From WHTX01 sp038255145 (lineage in GTDB: Bacteria; Actinomycetota; Acidimicrobiia; Acidimicrobiales; CAIXPF01), in contig JBBSLP010000050.1 of the NCBI GenBank assembly GCA_038255145.1, positions 1-45,744 on the forward strand: a DNA stretch of 45,744 nt, in the 5' to 3' direction. The notes under the pieces were generated by a model, which was given only the letters and a program-made list of their open reading frames with translations, was not told where the DNA came from and did no database searches. The position numbers and the translations under genes are program-made. This document shows positions 33,235 through 41,089 of this stretch, one piece after another. Numbering within the stretch: position 1 is the stretch's first letter; each line of letters begins with the position of its first letter.

Positions 33235-33240
33235 TACCGT
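33235..33240 (+). promoter_or_regulatory. Candidate leaderless -10 box for the tethered sigma factor
   Basis: TACCGT is 7 bp before the ATG at 33248, in the short gap after the patatin stop. Confidence 0.45.
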
Positions 33241-33247
33241 CGCCACC

Positions 33248-34519
33248 ATGGCCGTCCGTGTCCGCAGCGATGCCGTGATGGCTGCGGTGACCAGGGTCCT
33301 GAGCACCACCATGCGGCGCTACGTGCACGACCCCGTCGTCCTCGAGGACCTGTGCCACGAGGGCCTGGCCCGGGTGCTGGCCGCCGCTGACCACCTCGAT
33401 GACGACGTGCTGCCCGCCTACGCCACCGTGGTGGCCCAGAACCTGGTCCGCAGCCACGCCCGGACCGAGCGCAACCGCCAGGCCAAGCACGACCGGGCCG
33501 CGGCCACGGCGGCGGCGACGGTGCCCCCGCCCGACGAGGCGTGGAGCCGCACCGACCCCACGGAAGCGGCGGCCATGCGGACGGCCCTGGCCCAGCTCCT
33601 GGCCTCGGACCGCGACCTGCTCACCGCCATCGACGTGGGCGAGCAGTCCGTCGGCGACATCGCCGACCGCCACGGTGCCCGCGAGGGCACGGTGCGCGTG
33701 CGGGTGTTGCGGGCCCGGGCCCGGTTGCGCACCCGCTACCTGGTGGCCCTGCGGCGGGTGGACCTGCCCACTGACCGCTGCCTGGTCGTCCTCGATGCCC
33801 TGTCCGCCGGCGACCGGACCCGCCAACGCGACCTCCACGTCGACGAACACCTCGACGATTGCGAGACCTGCGCGTCGCTGGCCGAGTCCCTGGTGAGCCG
33901 ACGCCGGCCGGCCCTGCTGGTGATCTTCGCCCCGGTCATCGCCTGGTGGCGCTGGCTGCACCGCAGTCCTGGCCCCGCCGCCGCCAGCACGGCGGTGGTG
34001 GCCGCCGGGCTGGGCCTCGTCGCCGTCCTCGTCGTCTCCGGGGCCTCGACCCCGCCACCCCCATCGGCGCTGGCCACCACGACCACGGCGACGACCACCG
34101 CGACCACCGCGACCACCGCGACCACGTCGGTGACCAGCGCCGGCGCCGCGGCCACGCCGACACCGGCGGGGCTGCGAACCCCCACGCAGGTCCTGCTGCC
34201 CGTGCCCGCCGGGCTGGCGGCGTCGGTCGGCGAGCCCATCACGGCCACCTCGGTGCCCGTGCTCGAGGTCGTGGGGGACGAGTCGTTCTGGGTCGGCACC
34301 TCGGACACCGATCGTCTGCTGGTGACCCTGGTCGGGGGCACCGAGTCGGCGCCCACCATCGGGGCAGGCCAGACCGTGTCCTTCACCGGCACCCTGACCG
34401 CCGTCGATGCGGCACTGGTGGCCCAGTTGGGCATCGACGAGAGCGAGGGTGCCGGGCTCCTGCTGGCCCAGGGGGTGGCCATCGCCGTGGCCGAGGACAC
34501 CGTCACCTCCGCGGGTTGA
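33248..34519 (+). CDS. ECF-type sigma factor fused to a zinc anti-sigma-like motif, membrane helix and outer domain
   Basis: This 423-residue single chain has several parts. Residues 1-85 resemble region 2 of an ECF sigma factor (VLEDLCHEGLARVLAAADHL, YATVVAQNLVRSHARTERNR). Residues 105-170 are a region 4 helix-turn-helix (SVGDIADRHGAREGTVRVRV). Then HVDEHLDDCETCASL gives H201-x3-C205-x2-C208, the zinc-binding motif of ZAS anti-sigma factors. A membrane helix follows at about 247-264, then a Thr/Ala/Pro linker with a 9-bp DNA repeat, and an outer beta-rich domain (about 330-423) with an OB-fold-like pattern (TIGAGQTVSFTGTL). Release of the sigma part by proteolysis or a zinc/redox change is the likely mode, by analogy with ECF groups that carry C-terminal extensions. 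Confidence 0.8.
   Translation: MAVRVRSDAVMAAVTRVLSTTMRRYVHDPVVLEDLCHEGLARVLAAADHLDDDVLPAYATVVAQNLVRSHARTERNRQAKHDRAAATAAATVPPPDEAWSRTDPTEAAAMRTALAQLLASDRDLLTAIDVGEQSVGDIADRHGAREGTVRVRVLRARARLRTRYLVALRRVDLPTDRCLVVLDALSAGDRTRQRDLHVDEHLDDCETCASLAESLVSRRRPALLVIFAPVIAWWRWLHRSPGPAAASTAVVAAGLGLVAVLVVSGASTPPPPSALATTTTATTTATTATTATTSVTSAGAAATPTPAGLRTPTQVLLPVPAGLAASVGEPITATSVPVLEVVGDESFWVGTSDTDRLLVTLVGGTESAPTIGAGQTVSFTGTLTAVDAALVAQLGIDESEGAGLLLAQGVAIAVAEDTVTSAG
34092..34127 (+). repeat. 9-bp tandem repeat in the sigma-factor linker
   Basis: CGACCACCG is repeated almost four times, encoding Thr/Ala in the extracellular linker. Copy number may vary by slippage. Confidence 0.7.
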
Positions 34520-34539
34520 GACCCGCCGCCAGCCGTGTC

Positions 34540-34565
34540 CGGGTGGATCGAGGTCGATCCACCCG
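34540..34565. terminator. Terminator hairpin between converging genes
   Basis: CGGGTGGATCGA and TCGATCCACCCG form a 12-bp perfect stem around GG, placed between the sigma-factor stop and the end of the converging membrane-protein gene. Confidence 0.75.
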
Positions 34566-34589
34566 AGCACGACCGACGGGGCCCATCGT

Positions 34590-35393
34590 CTAGCGCGAGG
34601 TCGTGCTGCTGCTACCGGGCCGGCCGTCACGCTGGGGCTCGGCCATGGCCGCCTTGGCCTGGGCCTTGCGCGCTTCCACGCGGGCCTGGATGCGGTCCCC
34701 CGCACCCTGGCCCTCCTCGGCGATGCGCCCCTTCTCCTCGTCATAGCGGGCCAGGGTGGCCTCCCAACGACGACGCATCGGGGCGATGCCACCGCCGCCG
34801 ATGGCGATGATGGCCGAACCGGCCACGATGGCCAGCAGGGCGTAGAACAGGCCCGACACGATGCGCGGGGCGATCTGCAGCTGGTCCAGGGCACCGAACA
34901 CCCCGACGACGAGGATGGCTGTCGACGCCCCGAAGGCCAGGGCCTTGCCGTAGCTGAGCCCGCCCAGGGCGGCGTCGACGATCTCCTTGACCGCAGCGGC
35001 GATGGCCGCAGCGACCACGACGATGAGGATGGCGGCCAGCACCTTGGGCAGGTAGGCGATGACCCCTTCGATGAGGTCGGACACCGGGTTGGGTCCGAAG
35101 ACGCCGAACGCCATCTGCAGCACGATCAGCATCAGGGCGTAGAAGACGATCTTGCCGACGATGTCCGACGCGTCGTACTTCGTCTGGGCCATGGCCCGAC
35201 CGATCCCGCCGCGCTCGACGGCACGGTCGAAGCCGACCCGTTCGAGGACCTTGTCGGCCGCCTTGGCGATGGCCTTGGCCACCAGGTAACCGATCAGCAG
35301 GACGAGCAGGAACGCCACGAGCTTGGGGACGAACTCCGCCACCCGACTCCACGCGTCTTCGATCCCTCTGCTCCAGGCAACAGCTACGAGCAT
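34590..35393 (-). CDS. Membrane protein with conserved TM-helix repeats (MscS-associated type)
   Basis: This 267-residue protein has about five hydrophobic segments, including PKLVAFLLVLLIGYLVAKAI, IVFYALMLIVLQMAFGVF and VLAAILIVVVAAAIAAAVKE. They contain the repeated helix-plus-amphipathic pattern of the TM_helix family seen near mechanosensitive channels. It lacks the MscS beta domain, so channel activity is uncertain. The C-terminal 60 residues are charged and helical (RRRWEATLARYDEEKGRIAE), facing the cytoplasm. GAGGAG sits 5 bases before the ATG. It diverges from the PRC/DUF2382 gene across a 249-bp gap that is poorer in GC, and may share stress control. Confidence 0.8.
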   Translation of the reverse strand: MLVAVAWSRGIEDAWSRVAEFVPKLVAFLLVLLIGYLVAKAIAKAADKVLERVGFDRAVERGGIGRAMAQTKYDASDIVGKIVFYALMLIVLQMAFGVFGPNPVSDLIEGVIAYLPKVLAAILIVVVAAAIAAAVKEIVDAALGGLSYGKALAFGASTAILVVGVFGALDQLQIAPRIVSGLFYALLAIVAGSAIIAIGGGGIAPMRRRWEATLARYDEEKGRIAEEGQGAGDRIQARVEARKAQAKAAMAEPQRDGRPGSSSTTSR

Positions 35394-35642
35394 GTCATCT
35401 CCTCATGGGTTCAAATGCAGCCCCAGCCCTACCCGTACACAGATGTCTCCGAAACGGACCGCTGGCGTTGAGTCTTCATCGATGTGGCCGCCCACCTGCA
35501 ATTATCCCCCGACCTGTGATGCTCAACACCGGAGGACGAGTCGCGTTACACGGCGAGATATCTGCACATTTGTGGGTATGAGTCTCTCCACGATGGGGCA
35601 GACAAGCGACAACACCCACTCCGTACGAAGGACCTCAGCACC

Positions 35643-36416
35643 ATGACAACCACGGATCAGGCTGACAACATCGCGGCGTGGCGCGGCCATGACCTCGTCG
35701 ATGGCACCGGCGCCAAGATCGGGTCGATCAGCGACATCTACGCCGACGAGGACACGGGCCAGCCCGAGTGGATCGCCGTGTCCACCGGACTGTTCGGCAC
35801 GAAGGTCAGCTTCGTGCCCCTGGCCGGCGCCACCCCCCAGGGCAACGAGATGGTCAGCCGGTGGACCAGGGACCAGGTGAAGGACGCCCCCCGGGCCGAG
35901 GCCGACGGTCGCCTGTCCCAGGAGGAGGAGGCCGCCCTCTACCAGCACTACGGCATGGCCTACGGCGAGAGCCGCTCCGGGTCGGGCCTGCCCGAGGGCA
36001 CCGTCGGGCACGACACCAGCGGGCCGACCACGGACTCGGCCATGACCCGATCCGAGGAGGAGCTGCGCGTGGGCACCACCCGCCAGGAGGCGGGCCGGGT
36101 GCGTCTGCGCAAGTGGGTGGAGACCGAGCACGTCTCGACCTCGGTGCCCGTCACCAGGGAGGAGATCCGGGTCGGGCGCGAGCCCATCACCGACGCCAAC
36201 ATCGACCGGGCCACCGCCGGGCCGGACATCTCCGGGGAGGAGCACGAGGTCACGCTGTACGAGGAACGGGCGGTGGCCGAGAAGGTCACCGTGCCCAAGG
36301 AGCGCATCCGCCTCGACAAGACCGTGGTCACCGACGAGGAGCGGGTCGAGGGCGAGATCCGCAAGGAGCGGGTCGAGGTCGACGGCGACGTCGACCCCAC
36401 CATCGCTGGTGCCTGA
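35643..36416 (+). CDS. PRC-barrel and DUF2382 (YsnF-type) stress protein
   Basis: This 257-residue protein has an N-terminal PRC barrel (about 10-85: WRGHDLVDGTGAKIGSISDI, GLFGTKVSFVPLAGA) and a C-terminal DUF2382 domain (about 138-250: EEELRVGTTRQEAGRVRLRK, VPVTREEIRVGREPI, EERAVAEKVTVPKERIRL). Such YsnF/AvaK-like proteins are typical general-stress proteins of unknown mechanism; PRC barrels mediate protein contacts. AAGGA lies before the ATG. A GGGTAT at 35574-35579 resembles a SigB/SigF -10 box, but no matching -35 is present. The next gene, a second DUF2382 protein, overlaps its end. Confidence 0.88.
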   Translation: MTTTDQADNIAAWRGHDLVDGTGAKIGSISDIYADEDTGQPEWIAVSTGLFGTKVSFVPLAGATPQGNEMVSRWTRDQVKDAPRAEADGRLSQEEEAALYQHYGMAYGESRSGSGLPEGTVGHDTSGPTTDSAMTRSEEELRVGTTRQEAGRVRLRKWVETEHVSTSVPVTREEIRVGREPITDANIDRATAGPDISGEEHEVTLYEERAVAEKVTVPKERIRLDKTVVTDEERVEGEIRKERVEVDGDVDPTIAGA

Positions 36417-36801
36417 CACCAGCTCGACCCCCGATGGGCAGCCCGACGAGCTCATCCGCTCGGATGAGGAGCTGCGCGTCGGGTTGGTCGAGCACGAGGT
36501 GGGGCGGGTGCGGGCTCGCAAGCGGGTCGACACCGAACGGGTCACCGAGACGGTCCCCCGCACCGTCGAGCACGCCGAGGTCGAACGGGTGGCGGTGGGT
36601 CCCGATGACTCCGGCGAGGTGGAGACCCTGGCCGACGGATCCCTCTCCATCCCCCTGCTCGAGGAGCGGCTCGTCATCGAGAAGCGTCTCGTCGTGCGGG
36701 AGCGTGTCATCATCCGCAAGCAGGCCACGGTGGCGCCCCAGGTGGTCGAGGCCGACCTCCGCCGCGAACGCATCGAGCTCGAGGTGCACCCCCCGGGCTG
36801 A
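36409..36801 (+). CDS. DUF2382 protein
   Basis: This 130-residue protein consists almost entirely of a DUF2382 domain: SDEELRVGLVEHEVGRVRAR, VPRTVEHAEVERVAVG, IPLLEERLVIEKRLVVRE, ending QVVEADLRRERIELEVH. GTG at 36409 lies within the last codons of the PRC/DUF2382 gene (8-bp overlap), so it is translationally coupled to it. The two DUF2382 copies differ enough that the pair is an old duplication. It is probably a stress protein with a structural or binding role. Confidence 0.85.
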   Translation: MPDTSSTPDGQPDELIRSDEELRVGLVEHEVGRVRARKRVDTERVTETVPRTVEHAEVERVAVGPDDSGEVETLADGSLSIPLLEERLVIEKRLVVRERVIIRKQATVAPQVVEADLRRERIELEVHPPG

Positions 36802-36813
36802 CCGCCGCCGGCC

Positions 36814-36960
36814 ATGGGGTGGACGTGCTGGGAGACGGCCGGGCACCTCAGCGACGACCTGTTCGCCTACGCCCTGCAGCTGGGCCCCCGGGTGCCCCCG
36901 CTCGACGGCAACGTCCCCGTGGTGTGGGTGAGCCTCCCGGGAGGTCCGAGCTGGCCGGCC
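36814..36960 (+). pseudogene. DinB/maleylpyruvate isomerase-like N-terminal domain, fragment
   Basis: WTCWETAGHLSDDLFAYALQ followed by LGPRVPPLDGNVPVVW looks like an internal piece of a mycothiol-dependent DinB-like protein, where an (E/A)HLADD.FAY helix bears the metal-binding His. The rest of the protein is missing and the frame then becomes arginine-rich nonsense. The remaining 36961-37111 holds inverted repeats but no gene. Confidence 0.4.
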
Positions 36961-37032
36961 GCCCCCGCCTCACGTCCTGGTGCTGGGACAGCACCCTGGC
37001 AACGCCGCCGGAGACGTCGTGTGATCATGTGA

Positions 37033-37047
37033 CGTGATCAGGTCACG
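37033..37047. promoter_or_regulatory. Inverted repeat upstream of the SLOG/TIR-like gene
   Basis: CGTGA-N5-TCACG, with further GTGATCA and GTCAC words on both sides (37021-37058), lies 65 bp before the next start. It looks like a dimeric activator or repressor site. Confidence 0.4.
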
Positions 37048-37111
37048 CGAAGCGTCACCGACCTCTCGCCCACGTCGACCGTCCCCGCGCGGCGGCCGAA
37101 GGAGCCCGGGC

Positions 37112-38113
37112 ATGCTGATCGTCCACGCCGGCAACCGCATCGATGCCCCCGGGCGGGCCACGAAGCGGTTCCCGGCCGAACACGAGGCCGACGTGCGCAC
37201 CCGGGTGGGGCGCCTGCTGACCGCTCTGGCCCCCGACGGTGTGGTCTCGGCCCCCGCCGCGGGGGCGGACGTCATCGTCCTGCAGGAAGCGGACAGCCGC
37301 GGCATCCCCATCCACGTGGTGGTGCCCCTCGACGTGGACGCCTTCGAGGCGGCGTCGGTAGCCGACCAGGGCCCGCGGTGGGTGGACGCCTACCGGCGCG
37401 TCATCGCCCGGGCCCGGACGGCCCCCAACACCCTCGTCGAGCACCACATGACCGCCGAGAGCGAGTGGTACAAGCCTGCCAACGCCGTCATCCTCGGGCG
37501 CGCCGCCGCCGTGGCCGGCAGCCTCGGTGCCCTGGTGGCCGCTCTGGTCGTGCGCCCCCCCAGCGCCGAGGGGACGGGCAGCGTCACCGACGACTTCGTC
37601 ACCCGAGCCCGCGTGGACGGCACCCCGGTCATCGGCATCGACCCCTCACGAGGCCTCCACGAGCTGCCTCGGGTCCTGGTGGTCCTGGCCTCGGGCACCG
37701 AGCTCGACCCCACGACGGGCCTGCCCATCGACGGTGACAGCATCGTCCACAAGCTCGTCATCCCCGCCCTCGAGAACGCCGACCTCGACTGGGAACGGTC
37801 CGGACCGCACGCCGACGGTGGCCCGATTCCGACCGACGCGGCCGACGCGGCCGACGAGTTGTCCCATGCCGACCTGGTCATCACCGACCTCGACGGGTTC
37901 CGACAGCTCGGCCCGGGCCACACCGCAGCTGACAAGGCCACCATCCTCATGGCCCGGGCCGACGGCTCCCCGCCCCCCGCCATCGCGCCTGTCGGGTACG
38001 TCGCCTACGAGATGGCCGCCTGCACCCTCAGCGACCACGAGGCCGTGGCCGGCTGGGCCACCCTCGGCCGGGTCATCGCCTCCGTCCAGGCCAGCCGGCC
38101 CCGCCCATCCTGA
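37112..38113 (+). CDS. Probable SLOG-like plus TIR/deoxyribosyltransferase-like two-domain protein
   Basis: This 333-residue protein is not assigned with certainty. Residues 1-110 (MLIVHAGNRIDAPGRATKRF, VSAPAAGADVIVLQEADSRG, RVIARARTA) resemble the SLOG-type Rossmann domain found beside nucleotide-sensing effectors. A middle segment (YKPANAVILGRAAAVAGSLG, SVTDDFVTRARVDGTPVIGI) links to residues 180-330, where VLVVLASGTELDP, SIVHKLVIPALENADLDWER, SHADLVITDLDG and HTAADKATILM follow the pattern of TIR-like/nucleoside deoxyribosyltransferase-like domains. The usual NPNVFYELG loop is reduced to FRQLG, so catalysis is doubtful. GGAG lies 7 bases before the ATG. It may sense or process a nucleotide. 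Confidence 0.55.
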   Translation: MLIVHAGNRIDAPGRATKRFPAEHEADVRTRVGRLLTALAPDGVVSAPAAGADVIVLQEADSRGIPIHVVVPLDVDAFEAASVADQGPRWVDAYRRVIARARTAPNTLVEHHMTAESEWYKPANAVILGRAAAVAGSLGALVAALVVRPPSAEGTGSVTDDFVTRARVDGTPVIGIDPSRGLHELPRVLVVLASGTELDPTTGLPIDGDSIVHKLVIPALENADLDWERSGPHADGGPIPTDAADAADELSHADLVITDLDGFRQLGPGHTAADKATILMARADGSPPPAIAPVGYVAYEMAACTLSDHEAVAGWATLGRVIASVQASRPRPS

Positions 38114-38500
38114 GCCGGGCCCTGACCGGGCCACCGCACCCCCTCACCTCGCGACGGGGTTTCAGGCCGAGCGCGGGGCGAAGACGTGATCGAGGAGGTC
38201 GGCGGCGGAGTCGTGGCGTCGGGCGGCGGCGGTGAACGTACGTGCCGCGGCGCCGTCGGGGCCCTCGAGTTGGCCGTCGTTGCGCCCGCTCGAGGTGGGA
38301 CACCGGCTTCATGGGCGAGGACATGGCGCTCCGGTTGGTGCCGGGCCTGTCGGCCTCAGGAACTCGACGTACCCCGGCGTGGTCGATCCCAGCCCCACGC
38401 CGGTGCATCTGCTCCCCCGACCCACCACCGGCCCGGGCATCGCTGCGCCGGAGGGGCCCCGCGATCGTCACCGGCCGTGGGGGACGACGAGACTGGCCCC
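38114..38500. other. Gap with one unrecognised gene tail
   Basis: I see no complete gene here. On the reverse strand a coding-like frame (GRNDGQLEGPDGAAARTFTA, SAADLLDHVFAPRSA) ends in TGA at 38162-38164; it may be the C-terminus of a lost gene. The last 15 bases hold a promoter-like box for the methyltransferase. Confidence 0.35.
38489..38494 (+). promoter_or_regulatory. Candidate leaderless -10 box for the methyltransferase
   Basis: GAGACT stands 6 bp before the ATG at 38501, the same word and spacing as before the MBL hydrolase gene. Confidence 0.35.
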
Positions 38501-39214
38501 ATGGATCCGTTCTCACCCCGGGTCGTGGGCAGTGCGTACGACGCCGTGGCTCACGACTACGCCCGGGCCTTCGGTGACGAGCTGGAGGACCTGCCCCTCG
38601 ATCGGGAGGTGCTCGACCTCGGCTTCGGCTTGGCCATGACCGCGACGGCCGCGGGCCGGGCGCCCGGGGACAGCTGGGTGCTGGAGGCCGGCTGTGGGCC
38701 AGCACCCGCGGCCGGCCACCTCGCCGGTCGAGCCTCCAGGGTCCTGGGCCTCGACCTGTCCGCCACCATGCTCGCCGTGGCCGGAGCCAGGAACCCCACC
38801 CTGCGCCGGGCCCAGGGTGACCTGCGGGACCTGCCCCTGCGGGACGGTTCGTGCTCGCTCGTGGTGGCCTACTACCTGGTGCAGCACGTGCCCCGGGGTG
38901 AGCTCGGTGCCGTGCTGACCGAACTGGGCCGCGTCCTGGACCCGCAGGGGGTGCTGGCGCTGGCCGCCCACCTGGGCGAGGGCGACGTGTACGTCGACGA
39001 GTTGCTCGGCCATCGGGTCGAGACGTTCGGAGGCACCCTGTACCGGCGTGACGAGCTGCTCGAGGGGCTCGGCGTCGCCGGCTTCGACATCGAGCTCGAA
39101 CGGCAGCGCCCGCCGCTGGCCCACGAGTTCGACAGCCAGCGCCTCTACGTGGTGGCCCGGCGGTCGTCGTCGATCATCAACCGGACCGTGAACCCCGGCC
39201 CACCCCGGGCGTAG
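38501..39214 (+). CDS. Class I SAM-dependent methyltransferase
   Basis: This 237-residue methyltransferase has motif I WVLEAGCGPAPAAGHLAG, motif II VLGLDLSATMLAVAG, RRAQGDLRDLPLRDGSCSLV with the acidic loop, and the post-motif YYLVQHVPRGELGAVLTELG. The substrate is unknown; the layout fits the broad Methyltransf_11 group. The natural end seems to be near LYVVARRS. The last 15 residues (SSIINRTVNPGPPRA) run 70 bp into the converging MEDS-HATPase gene, which suggests that the original stop was lost. The start at 38501 fits a leaderless message. Confidence 0.88.
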   Translation: MDPFSPRVVGSAYDAVAHDYARAFGDELEDLPLDREVLDLGFGLAMTATAAGRAPGDSWVLEAGCGPAPAAGHLAGRASRVLGLDLSATMLAVAGARNPTLRRAQGDLRDLPLRDGSCSLVVAYYLVQHVPRGELGAVLTELGRVLDPQGVLALAAHLGEGDVYVDELLGHRVETFGGTLYRRDELLEGLGVAGFDIELERQRPPLAHEFDSQRLYVVARRSSSIINRTVNPGPPRA

Positions 39215-40116
39215 CTCACATCGACGAGCTGGTGGGACAGCCACAGGCCCACGCCCCCCTCGTCGTCGAGGGCCAGGGATCGGGGCACGAGGCCGACGTA
39301 GGGATCCTCGGGCCCGTCCCCTTCGTCGCTCACGGCCACCACGAGCGTGCCCCTCGTGGCCCACGCCCGCATCGTCACCTGTCCCCGGCCGTGCATGAGA
39401 GCGTTGGTGATGGCTTCGCTGGTGGCCAGGACCATGCCTTCGAGGGCGTCACCAGCGACGTCGTTCTTCCGGGCCAGGTCCCGAACGACACGCCGCCCCG
39501 TCGCCGGGGCAGGTCGGGTCAGCTCGACGTTGGGCGGCAGGGCCTCCATGGGATCGGGCGGGGGCGGCGGGCGGGATCTGAGGAAGGCGATGGGTTCCTC
39601 GAAGCGGGGGTTGCGCAGGTGACGACCGTCCCCGGTGGACAGGTAGGGGTGGGTGCGCTCGACATCGTCGAGCACCTGGGCGGACGTGCAGCGCCGGTCG
39701 TAGACGCACAGGCCCCACACCGGTAGGTCGGCCAGCAGGTCGTTCACCGCGGCCTCGTAGCGGCACCACCCCTCCCAGCGGGAACCCGACCCGGGATGGG
39801 GGACGCTGTTCACGGCCCGGACCTGCCCGGCGCCCTGGTCGACGAGCTGAGCGACCCACGCCCGCAGGCTCTTGATGGCCACTGGCGGACGGGCCCTCGA
39901 CGACGGTGCGGGGAGGAACGTCACCCTGGTGGGGTGGGCCAGGGCGGCACGGACGAGCGCGGCCTCGTGGTCGGGCAGGGCGATGAACGTCGGTTCCCCT
40001 GCGGCCACCCCGGCATCGACGTGGGGCACCACCAGGCGGACCAGCTCCTCGTCGGAGGCATAGATCGCCGCCTCGTGGTGGTAGCCGTCATGCCCGGCCG
40101 CAGCGCCCGCTCTCAC
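39145..40116 (-). CDS. MEDS-HATPase protein (RsbW-like anti-sigma type)
   Basis: This 323-residue protein has an N-terminal MEDS sensory domain (about 10-175: HHEAAIYASDEELVRLVVPH, WEGWCRYEAAVNDLLADLPV, WGLCVYDRR) and a C-terminal GHKL ATPase (about 200-320: VLATSEAITNALMHGRG with the N-box, VVAVSDEGDGPEDPYVG, DDEGGVGLWLSHQLVDVSY). RsbW-like kinases of this sort hold a sigma factor and phosphorylate a STAS antagonist. A STAS protein and a light-sensing phosphatase lie in the same window, so it may be the middle link of that switch. The start is GTG at 40116. Confidence 0.88.
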   Translation of the reverse strand: MRAGAAAGHDGYHHEAAIYASDEELVRLVVPHVDAGVAAGEPTFIALPDHEAALVRAALAHPTRVTFLPAPSSRARPPVAIKSLRAWVAQLVDQGAGQVRAVNSVPHPGSGSRWEGWCRYEAAVNDLLADLPVWGLCVYDRRCTSAQVLDDVERTHPYLSTGDGRHLRNPRFEEPIAFLRSRPPPPPDPMEALPPNVELTRPAPATGRRVVRDLARKNDVAGDALEGMVLATSEAITNALMHGRGQVTMRAWATRGTLVVAVSDEGDGPEDPYVGLVPRSLALDDEGGVGLWLSHQLVDVSYARGGPGFTVRLMIDDDRRATT

Positions 40117-40213
40117 CCACCCCGCCTACCCAGGTGGAGCCGGCTTCACCCCACGGGATGCGACGAGGCGGCCGCGGCGAGCCCGGGGACGGCCCCGATG
40201 GACCGCGACATCA

Positions 40214-41047
40214 TCAGCTCAGGTGGGCGACGTGTCCGTCCAGCGTGCGCAGGACCTGGTCGGTCTCGACCACGGGCAGGGCGAGGACGGCACGGTCCAC
40301 ACCGGCCTCCCGCAGCGCCTCGAGGTTGGCGGCGTCGGGGCGGGCGCCGAACACGGTGACCTGCAGAGCGGTGGGCTCGCGGCCGGCGTCGGCCCAGACC
40401 CGACGCAGGGCGGCCAGCTCGGCCACCACCTCGTTGCGTCCCTGGATGGGGCCCCAGCCATCGGCGTGGTCGACCACGGTCCGGCGCAGCTCGGGCCCGG
40501 CCGCCCCCGCCACCAGGATGGGGGGGTGGGGACGCTGGGTGGGCTTGGGCCACACCTGCGACGGCCCGAAGGAGGTCCAGCGGCCGTCGAAGCTGGCCAC
40601 CTCGTCGGCCCACAGCACCTTCATGGCCTCGAGGTGCTCGCGGGTGCGCGCCCGCCGGTCGGCGTACACGACCCCGTGGTCGCCGAGCTCGGGGCGGTTC
40701 CAGCCGAAGCCGATGCCGAAGATGAACCGGCCCCCCGACAGGTGGTCGACGGTGGCCACCTGCTTGGCCAGCCAGATGGCGTCGTGCTGGGGCACCAGGC
40801 AGATGCCGCTGCCCAGGCGGATGCGGGTGGTGACCGCGGCGGCCGCGCCCAGGGCGGTGAACAGGTCCAGGGTGTGGGCGTAGTGCTCGGGCACCACGGG
40901 GCCGCCCGGCCACGGTCCGCTGTCGAGGGGCAGGTGGCTGTGCTCCGGGAAGAAGACGGACTCGAAGCCCCGCTCCTCCGCGGCGATGGCCACCTCGGTG
41001 GGCCCGATGGTCAGGTCACACGGGAACGCGAGCACGCCGATGTCCAC
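40214..41047 (-). CDS. LLM-class F420-dependent oxidoreductase
   Basis: This 277-residue luciferase-like protein of the compact F420-dependent type contains EERGFESVFFPEHSHLPLDS, TTRIRLGSGICLVPQHDAIW, HLSGGRFIFGIGFGWNRPEL, YADRRARTREHLEAMKVLW, and PHPPILVAGAAGPELRRTVV, with the usual glycine-rich cofactor segments. It should transfer hydride between F420 and an unknown small molecule. GTG at 41047 is preferred because TAACGT lies exactly 7 bp upstream and homologues start close to the first beta strand; the frame is open to 41071. The gene is intact, in contrast to the broken LLM gene at 27.2-28.0 kb. Confidence 0.9.
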   Translation of the reverse strand: MDIGVLAFPCDLTIGPTEVAIAAEERGFESVFFPEHSHLPLDSGPWPGGPVVPEHYAHTLDLFTALGAAAAVTTRIRLGSGICLVPQHDAIWLAKQVATVDHLSGGRFIFGIGFGWNRPELGDHGVVYADRRARTREHLEAMKVLWADEVASFDGRWTSFGPSQVWPKPTQRPHPPILVAGAAGPELRRTVVDHADGWGPIQGRNEVVAELAALRRVWADAGREPTALQVTVFGARPDAANLEALREAGVDRAVLALPVVETDQVLRTLDGHVAHLS

Positions 41048-41054
41048 GGCGCGC

Positions 41055-41060
41055 ACGTTA
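41055..41060 (-). promoter_or_regulatory. Candidate leaderless -10 box for the F420 oxidoreductase
   Basis: TAACGT lies 7 bp before the GTG at 41047 on the reverse strand and decides between three possible GTG starts. Confidence 0.5.
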
Positions 41061-41089
41061 CCCCTGGCCACGGCACCGGGGCCTGAACC

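Noticed and set aside
35554..35579. SigB/SigF-type promoter before the PRC/DUF2382 gene
   Set aside because: GGGTAT is present at 35574, but no GTTT or GNNT lies 14-16 bp upstream, so only half the promoter is there.
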